A model generated the notes under the pieces. The model was not told the origin of the DNA. It did not search any database and was given only the letters and a program-made list of their open reading frames with translations. Below, one piece after another: positions 5,886 through 6,186 of a stretch of 6,186 bases of DNA; position 1 is the first letter of the stretch, and each line of letters begins with the position of its first letter. The DNA is taken from positions 1 to 6,186 of the forward strand of contig JABDKK010000016.1 in assembly GCA_013002265.1 (NCBI GenBank), read 5' to 3'. The DNA is from Candidatus Nitrosopumilus sp. Its GTDB lineage: Archaea > Thermoproteota > Nitrososphaeria > Nitrososphaerales > Nitrosopumilaceae. The position numbers and the translations under genes are program-made.

Positions 5886-5903
5886 CTTGTTCCAGTTGTT
5901 CCA
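5886..5903. repeat. Tandem 9-bp repeat at the end of integrase homology
   Basis: TTGTTCCA recurs with a 9-bp period (5887-5894 and 5896-5903), giving the duplicated residues WNN-WNK in the minus-strand frame. It coincides with the point where the integrase-like sequence stops, so it may mark a slippage or rearrangement junction. Confidence 0.45.
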
Positions 5904-6079
5904 AAACGCCTTGATTGCTGCAAGTGGCAATCTAATGTAATTGGGAGAATTCACCTTTTTTAGATGCATAACATAATCTTCGACCATAATCTGCATTTTT
6001 CCCACTTCAATACCTGCCAAGGAATCATAATCCTTGATTTGGTAAAATTTTTGAAAATTATTCAAATGATAGAGATATG

Positions 6080-6090
6080 TTTTTTTTTTT
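6080..6090. repeat. T11/A11 homopolymer inside the integrase fragment
   Basis: Eleven T on the plus strand form the ACA-AAA-AAA-AAA-ACA codons of the minus-strand integrase frame. The frame is maintained through it at this length. Such tracts are prone to replication and transcription slippage and to sequencing error. Confidence 0.8.
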
Positions 6091-6163
6091 GTTGCATCGG
6101 ATTTTATCGAATTTTCAAAAAGAAGAACACTACGCTGCTGCATGATCTTTTAATAGAATAAAG

Positions 6164-6176
6164 TGGTATTTTAACC
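6164..6176 (-). promoter_or_regulatory. TATA-like promoter of the integrase fragment
   Basis: GGTTAAAATACC (6176-6165 on the minus strand) contains TTAAAATA centred about 27 nt before the ATG at 6143. The element is itself an imperfect palindrome. Position fits a leaderless archaeal promoter. Confidence 0.4.
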
Positions 6177-6186
6177 AGACATTTCC

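Larger units (their letters stand above)
5826..6143 (-). pseudogene. Tyrosine recombinase (integrase) N-terminal fragment
   Basis: A 105-residue reading frame whose residues about 8-81 match the core-binding (SAM-like, N-terminal) domain of archaeal tyrosine recombinases: LFENSIKSDATKKKTYLYHLNNF, then YDSLAGIEV, then VEDYVMHLKKVNSPNYI and LAAIKAF. That helical domain normally grips the recombination site. Full-length relatives continue for roughly 200 more residues with the catalytic R-H-R-Y domain. Here the resemblance ends near residue 81 (about 5900), followed by an unrelated tail and TAG at 5828-5826, so no catalytic residue is present. The promoter looks intact (TTAAAATA about 27 nt before the ATG), with in-frame TAA three codons upstream. 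An A11 run (complement of 6080-6090) lies within the KKK codons. It is either a decayed integrase or the intN half left when an SSV-type element integrates within its own integrase gene. Confidence 0.7.

Noticed and set aside
5694..5963. Plus-strand ORF of 89 codons
   Set aside because: It is the complement of the zinc-finger ORF and the end of the integrase fragment, both of which show recognisable motifs.
1..6186. CRISPR arrays, rRNA, complete insertion sequences, riboswitches
   Set aside because: No regularly spaced repeats, conserved RNA motifs, transposase genes or terminal inverted repeats were seen on reading both strands.

Overview
The window looks like chromosomal DNA from an AT-rich ammonia-oxidising archaeon of the Nitrosopumilus type (Nitrososphaerota/Thaumarchaeota). 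This is inferred from several signs. Promoters are archaeal, with TATA boxes about 25-30 nt before start codons, giving leaderless or nearly leaderless messages. Terminators are runs of T rather than hairpins. Start codons include GTG and TTG. The gene set also fits: an F420-type luciferase-like oxidoreductase, an iron-family alcohol dehydrogenase resembling the malonic semialdehyde reductase of the 3-hydroxypropionate/4-hydroxybutyrate cycle, a MOFRL glycerate kinase, a small C2H2 zinc finger and a tyrosine-recombinase fragment.

The left two thirds (1-4300) is compact housekeeping sequence. On the minus strand, from right to left, lie a Kef-type cation/proton antiporter with two CBS domains (1351-2967), the alcohol dehydrogenase (350-1294), and the first 83 codons of a luciferase-like F420-dependent oxidoreductase that runs off the left edge. 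Each has its own TATA box, so they are probably separate transcription units. The glycerate 2-kinase (3023-4300, plus strand) diverges from the antiporter over a 55-bp gap. One near-symmetric TATA element there sits at the right distance for both genes. The dehydrogenase and the kinase both act on small C3/C4 acids of central carbon metabolism, but nothing here proves a shared pathway.

The right third (4301-6186) is different. It has one convincing intact small gene, a single-pass membrane protein (4828-5130). The rest is short or damaged coding sequence: a 34-residue Cys-rich ORF, a frame-shifted gene remnant, two other short possible ORFs, a 42-residue C2H2 zinc-finger ORF, and the N-terminal domain of a tyrosine recombinase without its catalytic domain. 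The recombinase remnant, tiny Cys/His proteins and broken frames suggest the worn end of an integrated element or a gene-decay zone. No tRNA, rRNA, CRISPR array or complete insertion sequence was seen.

The most useful observations are: the zinc-finger ORF, with a pair of 11-bp direct repeats exactly 21 bp apart at its promoter and start; the recombinase fragment, which resembles the intN half of a partitioned integrase; a 9-bp-arm inverted repeat over the start of another mini-ORF; and replacement of a usual metal-ligand His by Gln in the alcohol dehydrogenase.
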